The translations under genes and the position numbers were made by a program. Under the pieces are notes generated by a model. It did not search any database, was not told the DNA's origin, and saw only the letters and a program-made list of their open reading frames with translations. From positions 1,736,001 through 1,800,000 of the forward strand of contig NC_009445.1 in assembly GCF_000026145.1 (NCBI RefSeq): a DNA stretch of 64,000 bases, given 5' to 3'. Within the stretch, counting starts at the first letter, position 1. Each line of letters opens with the position of its first letter. This stretch comes from Bradyrhizobium sp. ORS 278 (GTDB lineage: Bacteria; Pseudomonadota; Alphaproteobacteria; Rhizobiales; Xanthobacteraceae). This document shows, in pieces, positions 46,329-58,133 of this stretch.

Positions 46329-46928
46329 TCAGCGTCGCCGCAGCGATGTCGGCTCCAGCGTGACCTGCTTCAGGTCCTTGCCGCTGACCACGACGACAAT
46401 GAAGGCCAGCTTGCCGTCCTTGTTGATGAGACCGCCACTGATGGCCCGCCCGGCGGCCGAGCGCTCCGCGATCCGGATCGCATCGGACATCTTGAGCGTG
46501 ACCCCATTGAGCGCGGCCAGGCTGTTGCGATCGGTTTCGTTCAGACGGTCCACCGTCGAGAACAGCACGCTGTTCAGCACCTTGGCGGTCGAGCAATCGA
46601 TGTCGAACTCCCAGATCTGGCCGCTCCGCAGCGTGCGGACTTTGTAGACGGGGACATCGAGGCCGCCCTCGAAGCTGATGTCGGCGGTCCGCGAGCCCGG
46701 ATGCATCTTCTCGGCGATCCGCAGCGCCTGGTGCAGCGATACTCCCGAGCGGCGGAACCGGTCGAGCTCGCGGTCGATCGTCTCCTGGCTGAGGGCCGGA
46801 TCCGTCGAGGGCGCGGTGGTCGTGCCCGCTGCGGAGCCCGGCGCTTCATTGGCTGTCGCCCAGACGGCGCCCGGTGACATGGCCGTCCAGCACGACAGCA
46901 TCAGCGCGAAAACGACCTTGCGTGTCAT
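46329..46928 (-). CDS. Secreted protein with PepSY-like domains
   Basis: This 199-residue exported protein has a signal peptide at 1-24 (RKVVFALMLSCWTAMSPGAVWA) and a Ser/Thr/Ala-rich linker. After that come two PepSY-like units: LHQALRIAEKMHPGSR..VPVYKVRT..WEFDIDCSTAKVL, and MSDAIRIAERSAAGRAISG..KLAFIVVVVS. Such domains are proposed to inhibit or chaperone periplasmic enzymes. ATG 46928 has GGAG upstream; an earlier frame start lacks one. The role here is unknown. Confidence 0.7.
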   Translation of the reverse strand: MTRKVVFALMLSCWTAMSPGAVWATANEAPGSAAGTTTAPSTDPALSQETIDRELDRFRRSGVSLHQALRIAEKMHPGSRTADISFEGGLDVPVYKVRTLRSGQIWEFDIDCSTAKVLNSVLFSTVDRLNETDRNSLAALNGVTLKMSDAIRIAERSAAGRAISGGLINKDGKLAFIVVVVSGKDLKQVTLEPTSLRRR

Positions 46929-47242
46929 GGGCTGCTCCGTGAAAGGGCACGGCCAGTGTGGGCGCGATGTCCGAATCAAAAGTTAAGAACTAAACCGTTT
47001 CGTTTCTTTAGATCCGGCACCGAGAGGTTGTCAATGCGGGCTTTCGCCGGCGAGGCTCCGACGCGATCACATGCGTGAGAGGAACCTCCGGGGAACCTCA
47101 CTCGCACTGCGCTTCGCGTTTGTCGACAACTGAGTTAGGTTATCGGTGTTTCACCGCACCAGTCGAGAGGGCCGCGTTGGCGTCACCGGATGTCACGCGG
47201 CTGTCATGCGGCACGCGTGACGACGCCACCAGAGGAGCATCA
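46929..47242. promoter_or_regulatory. Divergent intergenic region, PepSY-like gene / mltB-type gene
   Basis: This 314-base stretch has no gene. It contains an AT-rich patch (about 46976-47012), probably the promoter side of the PepSY-like gene, and a near-duplicate GGAACCTC at two places (about 47080-47100). No recognised operator was found. Confidence 0.3.
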
Positions 47243-48055
47243 ATGATCAAGCGCCGGGCCATCATCACGATCACCCTGACCGCCGCGACCTTGTTCGCGG
47301 CCTTCAGCGGAGCCCAGGCGGCGCAGTGCGGCACGTCGCCGGCCGGCTTCGAGGCGTGGAAGCGCGATTTCAGCGAGGAGGCGCGCGCCAAGGGTATCGG
47401 AGGCACCGCGCTGTCGGCGCTGATGCAGACCAACTACGCGTCCGCGACGATCGCTGCCGATCGCGGCCAGCGCAGCTTCCAGCTGTCGCTCGATCAGTTC
47501 CTGGCCAAGCGCGGGGCGGCGGCAATCGTCGCGCGCGGCCGCCAGCTCAAGCAGTCGCAGGCGGCGATGTTCGCCTCCATCGAGCAGCGCTACGGCGTGC
47601 CGCCGGGGCCCTTGATCGCGATCTGGGGCATGGAGAGCGGCTTCGGCAGCCAGCGCGGCAATCAACACATGCTGTCGTCGATCGCGACGCTTGCCTATGA
47701 CTGCCGCCGTCCCGAATTCTTCACCGAGCAGCTCTATGCCGCGCTGAAGCTGATCGACCGCGGCGTGCTGTCGGGCGCGACGCGCGGCTCGATGCATGGC
47801 GAGGTCGGGCAGACCCAGTTCATGCCCAAGAACATCCTGGCCTACGGCGTCGGCAATCTCGACGTCGCCGCCAACGCGCTGGCCTCGACCGCCAACTTCC
47901 TCCGCGCCAATGGCTGGAAGGCCGGCGCCGGCTACCAGCCCGGCGAACCGAACTTCGCCGCCATCGAAGCCTGGAACGCCGCCGGCGTCTACCAGAAGGC
48001 GATCGCCCTGATGGGCCGCCAGATCGACGGCGGCGGCTCGGCCGCGGAGCGGTGA
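47243..48055 (+). CDS. Lytic murein transglycosylase (MltB family)
   Basis: This 270-residue exported peptidoglycan lytic transglycosylase has a signal peptide at 1-26 (ending AQAA). The catalytic Glu lies in LIAIWGMESGFGSQRGN, and the substrate motif is HGEVGQTQFMPKNILAYGVG. Residues 30-260 make the SLT_2 fold. ATG 47243 has AGAGGAG six bases upstream. There is no C-terminal peptidoglycan-binding domain, so it is a short family member. Confidence 0.88.
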   Translation: MIKRRAIITITLTAATLFAAFSGAQAAQCGTSPAGFEAWKRDFSEEARAKGIGGTALSALMQTNYASATIAADRGQRSFQLSLDQFLAKRGAAAIVARGRQLKQSQAAMFASIEQRYGVPPGPLIAIWGMESGFGSQRGNQHMLSSIATLAYDCRRPEFFTEQLYAALKLIDRGVLSGATRGSMHGEVGQTQFMPKNILAYGVGNLDVAANALASTANFLRANGWKAGAGYQPGEPNFAAIEAWNAAGVYQKAIALMGRQIDGGGSAAER

Positions 48056-48088
48056 GACGCGAAACCGATAGAACATCTGCAAACAAGA

Positions 48089-48118
48089 AAGCGGCGCTTC
48101 ATCACTGAAGCGCCGCTT
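48089..48118. terminator. Bidirectional terminator between mltB-type gene and katG
   Basis: A perfect 13-bp stem (48089-48101 with 48106-48118) has a TCAC loop. On the minus strand it is followed by TTTCTTGTTT, a good T-run for ending katG. It lies in the short gap between the two convergent genes. Confidence 0.8.
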
Positions 48119-48143
48119 CTCGTTAGTCAGTCAGGCTTCGGCA

Positions 48144-51515
<3,372 letters not shown>

Positions 51516-51557
51516 TCATCCCAGTCGGGCTTCAGGCGCCCGCCGCGACCGCGGTGC

Positions 51558-51743
51558 GCTCCCCTCCCCCTTGCGGGGAGGGGGCGGGGGTGGGGGTCCA
51601 CGGAACGTGCTCTCAGCGGTGATCACCCAACTCTTCGGTAACTCGCGATCCGTGCTGTATCAACAAAGGCGACTTTGCTCATTACGAAGTTCAGCGCCCG
51701 GAGACCCCCAACCCCGACCCTTCTCCGCAAGGGGGAGGGGAGC
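51558..51743. repeat. Long inverted repeat of CCCCCTTGCGGGG type
   Basis: Arms of about 40 bases (51558-51598 and 51703-51743) are imperfectly complementary; each includes a G-run/C-run with a TTGCGG or CCGCAA centre. They flank about 100 bases without a gene. It resembles dispersed repeats seen between Bradyrhizobium genes. It is the main content of the gap 51483-51971. Confidence 0.65.
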
Positions 51744-51787
51744 TAACCGGCCGTGCCGAAGGGACCTGGAAACAGCGCCAATGTTCG

Positions 51788-51823
51788 TGCCACGACTGGC
51801 TCTTTGGTCATGCCACGACTGGC
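51788..51823. promoter_or_regulatory. Direct repeat TGCCACGACTGGC upstream of the Gly/Trp-rich protein
   Basis: The 13-mer TGCCACGACTGGC occurs at 51788-51800 and again at 51811-51823, 23 bases apart start to start, about two helical turns. It lies about 150 bases before the ATG at 51972, so it could be a regulator-binding pair. No protein is known to me for this motif. Confidence 0.35.
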
Positions 51824-51971
51824 GTTTTTGCGTGGAACGCGCGCGCGGACTGGCGGTTCACAGCCTCGAGCAACTCACGTGCTCCAAGCCGTCGCAGCCG
51901 CGGCGGGCGACGGCGCCCCATCGAAACGGGGAGCCGTCATGCGTGATGATCTCTGTCGAGGAGTCCTGGTG

Positions 51972-52427
51972 ATGCGAAGCTTGAATGTCGTGGCGGCGCT
52001 GGCCCTGTCGGGGGCGCTGCTGGCCGGTGCGAATGCGCCGGCGATGTCGGCCCCGATGACGGCGTTGTCGGCCGCCGCAAAGCCCGAAATTGCGCCGCTC
52101 AGCACGACGCAGGTGCGCTGGGGCGGCCGCGGGTTCGGCGGCGGCTGGCACGGTGGCGGCTGGCACGGCGGTGGATGGCGTGGAGGTGGATGGCGTGGTG
52201 GCGGATGGGGCTGGGGCGGCGGCGCGCTGGCCGCCGGCGCACTGCTCGGCGCTGGCATCGCGGCCGCGGCAACGCCCTACTACTATGACGATCCCTATTA
52301 TTACGACGGTGGCTATCCGTATGGTTATGCCGGCGTCGGCTACGCGCCGTATTACGGTCGTCCCTATTACGCGCGCCGTTACTATGGCGGCTGGGGTGGC
52401 GGACCGTGGGGCGGCCCGATCTGGTGA
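51972..52427 (+). CDS. Secreted Gly/Trp/Tyr-rich low-complexity protein
   Basis: This 151-residue exported protein has a signal peptide at about 1-25. After about 45 residues comes a run of GGGWHG/GGGWRG pentad-like repeats, a short hydrophobic Ala/Gly helix (LAAGALLGAGIAAAA), then a Tyr/Pro-rich tail (YYYDDPYYYDGGYPYGYAGV). ATG 51972 follows GAGGAG. Proteins of this design are common in Rhizobiales, associated with the cell envelope; function is unknown. Confidence 0.8.
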   Translation: MRSLNVVAALALSGALLAGANAPAMSAPMTALSAAAKPEIAPLSTTQVRWGGRGFGGGWHGGGWHGGGWRGGGWRGGGWGWGGGALAAGALLGAGIAAAATPYYYDDPYYYDGGYPYGYAGVGYAPYYGRPYYARRYYGGWGGGPWGGPIW

Positions 52428-52453
52428 GCCTCTGCCGATCGATCACGTGATCC

Positions 52454-52479
52454 CGCCTGCGCGAGCCATCGCGCAGGCG
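52454..52479 (+). terminator. Hairpin after the Gly/Trp-rich gene
   Basis: A perfect 10-bp stem, CGCCTGCGCG (52454-52463) and CGCGCAGGCG (52470-52479), has a six-base loop and starts 27 bases after the stop. No T-run follows, so termination strength is unclear. Confidence 0.5.
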
Positions 52480-52602
52480 GACGATCGCTGACGGCCTCCG
52501 TGCTGAACCGTTCGCCCTGGCGCCTCCAGGCGGTGGCATGGCTCTTGTATCGATCTCCGGTGAGCGGCTGCGCGTCGATCGTGCGCGGTCCGGAGATCGG
52601 TC

Positions 52603-53199
52603 ATGTCTGAGGCTGTCAACACCGAGGCGTTCTGGGGCGAAACGATCGTCGATTGGCTGATCAGGAACGCCAGCCTGCGCAGGGAGCGCATCGACCTCAC
52701 CCGCAAGTTCACGCAGGAGCCGTATAATCTCAGCGCCGTCAGGGTGCTGACGATGATGGACGAGCTCGTCGCGCTCCACAATGCCCGGAGCGGCGTGAAG
52801 GTCGTGCTGTCGCAGAACTGGCGGCTCGCGCATCGCAACGACAGCGTCGGCGATTTCATCGCAGCCTTCCTTCGCCTGGTGCTGCCCGACGCCCCCGTCA
52901 AGGCCGACAATGGCGGGTCGTCTCCTGCAGGTGTGTCGGAAACCCGACAGGGCCGGGCGCACAACCAGCGTCTCAAAGCGCTGCGCGCCAATCCGCAGGG
53001 CGACTGGAAGCCGGTCCATCTCGAGATCATCGCCTCGCATTACGCGATGAAGTTTCGCAAGATCACCGGCACGCATGAGGTCTTCCTGCATCCCTCGGTG
53101 CCGCATTGCGTGACCATTCCGCTGAAGGCTCCGATCAGGGCCCCGCATGTCCGTGCTTTCGTCGCGATGATCGACCGCATGGACGAGGCGGCGCGATGA
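52603..53199 (+). CDS. HicA-like protein with a long N-terminal extension
   Basis: This is a 198-residue protein. The C-terminal 65 residues fit a HicA-type mRNA-interferase fold: the catalytic His context is ITGTHEVFLHP, then VTIPLKAPIRAPHVRAFVAMI. The first about 130 residues (FWGETIVDWLIRNASLRRER.., TMMDELVALHNARSG) have no family I recognise; HicA toxins are normally only 60-90 residues. ATG 52603 begins after TCGGTC, with no strong ribosome site. It overlaps the HicB-like gene by ATGA, the usual toxin-first order. Confidence 0.65.
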   Translation: MSEAVNTEAFWGETIVDWLIRNASLRRERIDLTRKFTQEPYNLSAVRVLTMMDELVALHNARSGVKVVLSQNWRLAHRNDSVGDFIAAFLRLVLPDAPVKADNGGSSPAGVSETRQGRAHNQRLKALRANPQGDWKPVHLEIIASHYAMKFRKITGTHEVFLHPSVPHCVTIPLKAPIRAPHVRAFVAMIDRMDEAAR

Positions 53200-53444
53200 G
53201 CAATCCCGGCGCCTATGGCTATGAGGTGAGCGTGCTCGGCGCCGAGGACGGCGGCGGCTTCCTCGTCACCTTCCCCGATTGTCCGGGCGTCATCGGCGTC
53301 GGCGAAACGACGGAGCAGGCCGTCAGCGATGGACAGCAGGCACTGTTTGCCGCCCTCGACGCGCTCAAGGCCGTCGACCGCGAGCCGCCGCTTCCCGGCG
53401 CAGCGCGCGCCGGGGCGCCGTCCGCGCCACGCATGATTCGATGA
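53196..53444 (+). CDS. HicB-like antitoxin
   Basis: This 82-residue protein has the HicB beta core: YEVSVLGAEDGGGFLVTFPDCPGVIGVGETTEQAVSDGQQALFAAL. The C-terminal tail (PGAARAGAPSAPRMIR) is short, and no ribbon-helix-helix or HTH DNA-binding domain is visible. It may therefore be truncated relative to autoregulating HicB proteins. It is coupled to the preceding HicA-like gene. Confidence 0.75.
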   Translation: MSNPGAYGYEVSVLGAEDGGGFLVTFPDCPGVIGVGETTEQAVSDGQQALFAALDALKAVDREPPLPGAARAGAPSAPRMIR

Positions 53445-53496
53445 GCCGACGCCCCAATGAACGGGACGAGCAACTGGACAAGCCACGAGAGAGACC

Positions 53497-53685
53497 ATGC
53501 CACTGACTGAGGACGCCATCCAGGTCGGCAAATGCTACAAGACGAAGATCGCCGAGAGCTACAAGGTGCTGTCGATCACCCGCGGCATCGTCACCTACCA
53601 GACGCTGACCTCCCCCTTGCGCATCAACACCGGCATCAAGGCGTTTGCGGATGCGGTGTACAAGGAGATCAAGTGTCCGGGATAG
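53497..53685 (+). CDS. Small uncharacterised protein
   Basis: This 62-residue basic protein, with three Cys/Lys-rich patches (VGKCYKTKIAESYKVLSITRG), looks like a small beta-barrel fold. It starts at ATG 53497 with GAGAGA upstream and lies 52 bases after the HicB-like gene, possibly in the same transcript. I do not recognise a family. Confidence 0.5.
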   Translation: MPLTEDAIQVGKCYKTKIAESYKVLSITRGIVTYQTLTSPLRINTGIKAFADAVYKEIKCPG

Positions 53686-53752
53686 GAGCGCGATCCCGGG
53701 TCACCTTTCCTCCCGCCACGAGTCTGGCAGTCACATCCACGATCTCTCCTCC

Positions 53753-53826
53753 GTCATTGCGAGCGCAGCGAAGCAATCCAGGGGCGTGGGTGGGACTCTG
53801 GATTGCTTCGCGGCGCTCGCAATGAC
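53753..53826. repeat. Palindromic repeat (CATTGCGAGCGCAGCGAAGC type)
   Basis: The 29-base arms at 53753-53781 and 53798-53826 are complementary at 28 of 29 positions. This CATTGCGAGC..GAAGCAATCC element is a very common dispersed intergenic palindrome in Bradyrhizobium, recognised from memory. Confidence 0.8.
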
Positions 53827-53868
53827 GCGGAGAGAGTTCGCTCCTATGTAACTGCGTGGGGAATTAAG

Positions 53869-54192
53869 ATGCGATTAGAACAGCGCGACGACGGCGTTCT
53901 CGCCTTCGTCGACGACGCTGGCCGCGTCTGGGCGCAATGCGCGCGGCCTTCGCAGCTCGCGGCCGAGACCGACTACGTGATCGAGGGCCCGCTTTGCGGC
54001 TTCATCTACGAGGAGGGCACGTTCACGCCCGACAGCGAGCAGGCCTTTCGCGCCTGGCTCGACGACCGCCTGATCAGCGACGAGATCTTCCATGTCAGGG
54101 ACAGAGAGACCGCGCTGTCTCTGTGCCGGCGCATCGCGGCCGCGGCGCGCGAGATCCTGAAGGATAGGGCGGGTCACCCTCAGACCGGCTGA
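53869..54192 (+). CDS. Uncharacterised small protein
   Basis: This is a 107-residue acidic, soluble protein (LEQRDDGVLAFVDDAGRVWAQ.., SEQAFRAWLDDRLISDEIFHV..). The start at ATG 53869 has GGGGA eight bases upstream; the frame also extends upstream into the repeat, which is rejected. I do not recognise a family and see no motif. Confidence 0.6.
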   Translation: MRLEQRDDGVLAFVDDAGRVWAQCARPSQLAAETDYVIEGPLCGFIYEEGTFTPDSEQAFRAWLDDRLISDEIFHVRDRETALSLCRRIAAAAREILKDRAGHPQTG

Positions 54193-54249
54193 TGTCAGCC
54201 AATTTGTTCGATAAAATAAAAATATATTGCCAAATTTCAGAAGTTGTGC

Positions 54250-54620
54250 TTATGTAGGCCCGACCCGCCTCGAGCAGAGGGACGTACGCGTCGTCACGAA
54301 CGTGGAGGTGGGCTGCGATGGACGTGACGGCTGCGCTGGACGAGCGCATGTCGGCACGGACGGCCAAGTCGTGTGGTCCTGGCCTCTCGACGCTGAGGTC
54401 AAGTCCGTGATCGTTGCTTGACGGCACGCGCGGGCGATGGGGGCAAGAACGCCGATCCCCAGGGAGAGCACGAAGGACACCGTAAAACCATCGCGCGGGG
54501 AAGGCCGGGATGTTCCGGCCAAACCTGTGGTGACTGCCGCCTGCTTTTTTCTTCTGCAGGCGGGCCATGGGGGCGGCAGGCTCCCGGCCTTCTCCGCGCC
54601 CTCTCGTGTTTCAAGGGGGA
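54250..54620 (+). repeat. Degenerate copy of a dispersed Bradyrhizobium repeat
   Basis: The stretch contains tracts that I recognise as recurring in many Bradyrhizobium and Rhodopseudomonas intergenic regions, such as GGGGGCAAGAACGCCGAT, GGAAGGCCGGGATGTTCCGG and ACTGCCGCCTGCTTTTTT. Short frames across it (for example 54227-54421) are overlapping and poorly supported. I treat it as a repeat remnant, not a gene. It occupies most of the 955-base gap 54193-55147. Confidence 0.5.
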
Positions 54621-54718
54621 CATGATCGATGCATCACCCGGGCACGATGTGCCGCGGGAAGGCAATGATTTGTCTGAGGCCTAGCGGTGAGATGGAAACT
54701 GTGAGCCACGCTCTCCGC

Positions 54719-54842
54719 TGTCGTCCCGGCCTTGAGCCGGGACCCATAACCCCAGGGAGTTGTTCGGGGCACGCGCTTGGACGAATCTCACCCGGCCACA
54801 CCGGCCAGTGGCTATGGGTCCCGGCTCAAGGCCGGGACGACA
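54719..54842. repeat. Palindromic REP-like element (GTCCCGGC..GCCGGGAC type)
   Basis: The 30-base arms at 54719-54748 and 54813-54842 are perfect reverse complements, each with its own inner palindrome around CCTTGAG/CTCAAGG. The type resembles the element at 10769-10889. It lies upstream of the pst promoter. Confidence 0.8.
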
Positions 54843-55031
54843 CTGAATCTGACGCGTGGGCTGGACCAACGAGACACGAATTGATGACGGCCGACCGTGA
54901 CCCGCCCCGGCCGCATCCGGCGTGAGCACCGCTCTCCCAAGCCGCGTGCAGGAGCGTCATGGAACACCGCCAGATTGACCGTAGAAGTTCGGGTCGGAAT
55001 CGAATTTTCAATATTTATCAATGCTTTGTGT

Positions 55032-55063
55032 CTGTCATCCAGCTGTCATTGAACCTTTATAAA
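55032..55063 (+). promoter_or_regulatory. Pho box and -10 element of the pst operon
   Basis: CTGTCAT (55032-55038) and CTGTCAT (55043-55049) are separated by four bases, a perfect match to the PhoB-binding consensus. TATAAA at 55058-55063 sits where a -10 should be, with no clear -35, as expected when PhoB replaces it. The pstS ATG is 84 bases after TATAAA. This makes phosphate-starvation activation very likely. Confidence 0.88.
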
Positions 55064-55147
55064 AGCCACACTGAGGCCCCGTAAAGCGGCCCGGGAAGCG
55101 CAATCGGGTGCAAATGGCGCTTCGCTTCCCAAGCATGGAGACCAGCT

Positions 55148-56158
55148 ATGAATTTCGTCAAAGCTATCGTCGCTGCCGGCTTGGTCGCCGCATCGACGTC
55201 GGCATTCGCTGCCGACATCACCGGCGCGGGCGCGACGTTCCCGTTCCCGATCTATTCGAAGTGGGCTGACGCCTACAAGAAGGAGACCGGCAACGGTCTG
55301 AACTACCAGTCGATCGGTTCCGGCGGCGGCATCAAGCAGATCCAGGCCAAGACCGTGACATTCGGCGCCACCGACGCGCCGCTCAAGGCCGAGCAGCTCG
55401 AGAAGGACGGCCTGGTGCAGTGGCCGCAGGTGATGGGCGGCATCGTGCCGGTCGTCAACCTCGAGGGCGTGAAGCCGGGCGAGATGGTGCTGGACGGCGA
55501 GACGCTCGCCAACATCTATCTCGGCAAGATCACCAAGTGGGATGACGCCGCGATCAAGAAGCTGAACCCCAGCGTCAAGCTGCCGAGCGATGCGATCGCC
55601 GTGGTCCGCCGTTCCGACGGCTCGGGCACGACCTTCAACTTCACCTATTATCTCTCCGAGGCCAGCGCCGACTGGAAGAGCAAGGTCGGCTCCAACACCG
55701 CCGTCGAGTGGCCGGTCGGCGTCGGCGCGAAAGGTAACGAGGGTGTGTCGGGCAACATCAGCCAGACCAAGAACTCGATCGGCTATGTCGAGTACGCCTA
55801 TGCCAAGCAGAACAAGCTGACCTACACCGCGATGGTCAACAAGGCCGGCAAGACCGTGCAGCCGACCGTCGAGGCCTTCCAGGCTGCCGCTGCCAACGCC
55901 GACTGGGCCAAGGCTCCCGGCTATTACGTGATCCTGGCCAACCAGGCCGGCGACAAGTCCTGGCCGATGACGGCCGCGACCTTCATCCTGATGCACAAGG
56001 AGCCGACCGACAAGGCAGCCTCCGCCGAAGCGCTCAAGTTCTTCAAGTGGTCGTTCGAAAAGGGCGACAAGATGGCCGAGGAGCTCGACTACATCCCGAT
56101 GCCCGACAGCGTCGTGAAGCTGATCGAGAAGACCTGGTCGTCGGACATCAAGAGCTGA
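55148..56158 (+). CDS. pstS: Phosphate ABC transporter substrate-binding protein PstS
   Basis: This is a 336-residue periplasmic phosphate binder. The signal peptide is 1-22 (ending AFAADIT), followed by the phosphate-site stretches [25 protein letters not shown] and [17 protein letters not shown] 55148 follows ATGGAGACCAGCT. It is first in the operon, behind the Pho box. Confidence 0.96.
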   Translation: MNFVKAIVAAGLVAASTSAFAADITGAGATFPFPIYSKWADAYKKETGNGLNYQSIGSGGGIKQIQAKTVTFGATDAPLKAEQLEKDGLVQWPQVMGGIVPVVNLEGVKPGEMVLDGETLANIYLGKITKWDDAAIKKLNPSVKLPSDAIAVVRRSDGSGTTFNFTYYLSEASADWKSKVGSNTAVEWPVGVGAKGNEGVSGNISQTKNSIGYVEYAYAKQNKLTYTAMVNKAGKTVQPTVEAFQAAAANADWAKAPGYYVILANQAGDKSWPMTAATFILMHKEPTDKAASAEALKFFKWSFEKGDKMAEELDYIPMPDSVVKLIEKTWSSDIKS

Positions 56159-56176
56159 TCGTCGACGAACACCATT

Positions 56177-56203
56177 CCCCTCTCCCGGTCGCCGGGGGAG
56201 GGG
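56177..56203 (+). other. pstS-pstC intercistronic hairpin
   Basis: A 12-bp stem (56177-56188 with 56192-56203), with one T-G wobble and a three-base loop, begins 18 bases after the pstS stop. It probably keeps pstS mRNA more abundant than the membrane-subunit genes, as reported for other pst operons. Confidence 0.65.
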
Positions 56204-56221
56204 ACGCTACCGGGGTCAGGC

Positions 56222-57253
56222 GTGTCAAAACAACAGGGGGCAGAATTGGCAGAGATGGCGGTTCAGACCGAAGTCAGCGATATCGCGGCCGCTGCCGGGC
56301 CCTATGACCGGGCGCGCGCGCTCAGCGCCTTCAAGCTCGGCGACGTGACGTTCTACTGGATCACCCGCCTGTCGGCGATCTCGGTGCTGCTGATCCTCGG
56401 TGGCATCATCATCTCGCTCATCATCGGCGCTTGGCCGGCGATGAAGACCTACGGCTTCGAATTCCTCGTCACCAAGCGATGGGCGCCCTCGGCTGATCCG
56501 CCGGTGCTCGGCGCGCTCGGTCCGATCTACGGCACGCTGGTCACGTCTTTCATCGCCATGCTGATCGCCATTCCGGTGGGTCTCGGCGTTGCAATCTTTC
56601 TGACCGAGCTCTGCCCGCAATGGCTGCGCCGCCCGATCGGCATCGCCATCGAGCTGCTCGCCGGCATCCCTTCGATCATCTACGGCATGTGGGGCTTCTT
56701 CGTGCTGGGCCCGTTCCTGGCCTACACGTTCCAGCCGTTCATGATCAGCCTCTGCGCCAACATCCCGGTGCTGCAGGACATCTTCGCCGGTCCGCCGTCC
56801 TATCTCAGCCTTTTCAATGCCTCGCTGATCCTGGCGATCATGGTGCTGCCCTTCATCACGGCGATCTCGGTCGACGTCTTCAAGACGGTGCCGCCGGTGT
56901 TGAAGGAAGCCGCCTACGGTGTCGGTTGCACGACCTGGGAGGTCGTTCGCAGCGTCGTGATCCCCTACACCCGCGTCGGTGTCATCGGCGGCGTCATGCT
57001 GGCGCTCGGCCGGGCGCTCGGCGAGACCATGGCGGTGACCTTCATCATCGGCAACTCGTTCCGGATCTCGTCCTCGATCTTCGCGCCGGGCACGACGATC
57101 TCGGCCGCGATCGCCTCCGAGTTCCAGGAAAGCGACGGGCTGCATCAGTCGAGCCTGATCCTGCTCGGTCTCCTGCTGTTCGTTCTGACCTTCTTCGTGC
57201 TCGCGGCAGCCCGCCTGATGCTGATGCGGCTCGAGACCAAGGCGGGGAAATAA
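56222..57253 (+). CDS. pstC: Phosphate ABC transporter permease PstC
   Basis: This 343-residue permease has six membrane helices plus an N-terminal cytoplasmic arm. The permease loop (EAA motif) is [26 protein letters not shown]. The start is GTG 56222; ATG 56255 (MAVQTEV) is an alternative and neither has a strong ribosome site. It is followed four bases later by pstA. Confidence 0.93.
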   Translation: MSKQQGAELAEMAVQTEVSDIAAAAGPYDRARALSAFKLGDVTFYWITRLSAISVLLILGGIIISLIIGAWPAMKTYGFEFLVTKRWAPSADPPVLGALGPIYGTLVTSFIAMLIAIPVGLGVAIFLTELCPQWLRRPIGIAIELLAGIPSIIYGMWGFFVLGPFLAYTFQPFMISLCANIPVLQDIFAGPPSYLSLFNASLILAIMVLPFITAISVDVFKTVPPVLKEAAYGVGCTTWEVVRSVVIPYTRVGVIGGVMLALGRALGETMAVTFIIGNSFRISSSIFAPGTTISAAIASEFQESDGLHQSSLILLGLLLFVLTFFVLAAARLMLMRLETKAGK

Positions 57254-57257
57254 GCCC

Positions 57258-58133
57258 ATGACTGCCGTCGACGTTCAGCCCGCACCCGTCAATCCGATCT
57301 ACACCCGTCGGCGCCGTACGGACATCATGGTCCGCGGCCTGTGTTTCGCGGCCGCCGCGTTCGGCGTGACCTGGCTGGCTCTGATCCTGTTCACGCTGTT
57401 CTACAACGGCCTCGCCGGCCTCAGCCTGCAGGTTTTTACCGCCGACACCCCGCCGCCGGGATCCAGCGATGGTGGTCTGCGCAATGCCATCGTCGGCTCG
57501 GTCATCATGACCATCATCGGCGTCGGCATTGGCGCGCCGCTCGGCCTGTTCGCCGGCACCTATCTTGCCGAGTACGGCCGCAACGACAAGCTGACCTCGG
57601 TCATCCGTTTCATCAACGACATCCTGCTGTCGGCGCCTTCGATCATCATCGGCCTGTTCATCTATGGCGCCGTTGTCGTACCGATGGGCGGCTTCTCCGC
57701 CCTTGCCGGCTCGCTCGCGCTCGCGGTGATCGTGATCCCGGTCGTGCTGCGTACCACCGAGGACATGCTGCTGCTGGTTCCCAATCCCTTGCGCGAGGCG
57801 GCGTCCGCGCTCGGCCTGCCGCGCTCGCTGGTTATCCGCCGCATCGCCTATCGCGCCGCGCGCTCCGGCCTGATCACCGGTGTGCTGCTGGCGACCGCCC
57901 GCGTCGCCGGCGAGACCGCGCCGCTCCTGTTCACCGCGCTGTCGAACCAGTTCTGGAGCCTGAGCCTCAACAAGACGATGGCCAACCTGCCAGTGACCAT
58001 CAACAACTTCGTCCAGAGCCCCTATGCCTACTGGAAGCAGCTGGCCTGGAGCGGCGCTCTTCTCATCACCTTGACCGTCCTGGCCCTGAACATCGGCGCG
58101 CGCATCCTTGGCGCCGAGAGGAGCTCGAAATGA
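57258..58133 (+). CDS. pstA: Phosphate ABC transporter permease PstA
   Basis: This 291-residue permease has six membrane helices and the EAA loop [21 protein letters not shown]. It pairs with PstC. ATG 57258 is close to the pstC stop. It overlaps pstB by four bases (ATGA). Confidence 0.94.
   Translation: MTAVDVQPAPVNPIYTRRRRTDIMVRGLCFAAAAFGVTWLALILFTLFYNGLAGLSLQVFTADTPPPGSSDGGLRNAIVGSVIMTIIGVGIGAPLGLFAGTYLAEYGRNDKLTSVIRFINDILLSAPSIIIGLFIYGAVVVPMGGFSALAGSLALAVIVIPVVLRTTEDMLLLVPNPLREAASALGLPRSLVIRRIAYRAARSGLITGVLLATARVAGETAPLLFTALSNQFWSLSLNKTMANLPVTINNFVQSPYAYWKQLAWSGALLITLTVLALNIGARILGAERSSK

Noticed and set aside
46261..46596. 111-codon minus-strand frame overlapping the PepSY-like gene
   Set aside because: A shadow frame; the overlapping frame has a signal peptide, ribosome site and PepSY-like pattern.
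47080..47130. Possible EcfG-type promoter (GGAAC..CGTT) before the murein transglycosylase
   Set aside because: The spacing between GGAAC and CGTT is about 20 bases, longer than the 16-17 expected.
54227..54421. Short open frame of 64 codons in the 54.2-kb gap
   Set aside because: It lies in a region recognised as a degenerate dispersed repeat and has no ribosome site or plausible protein composition.
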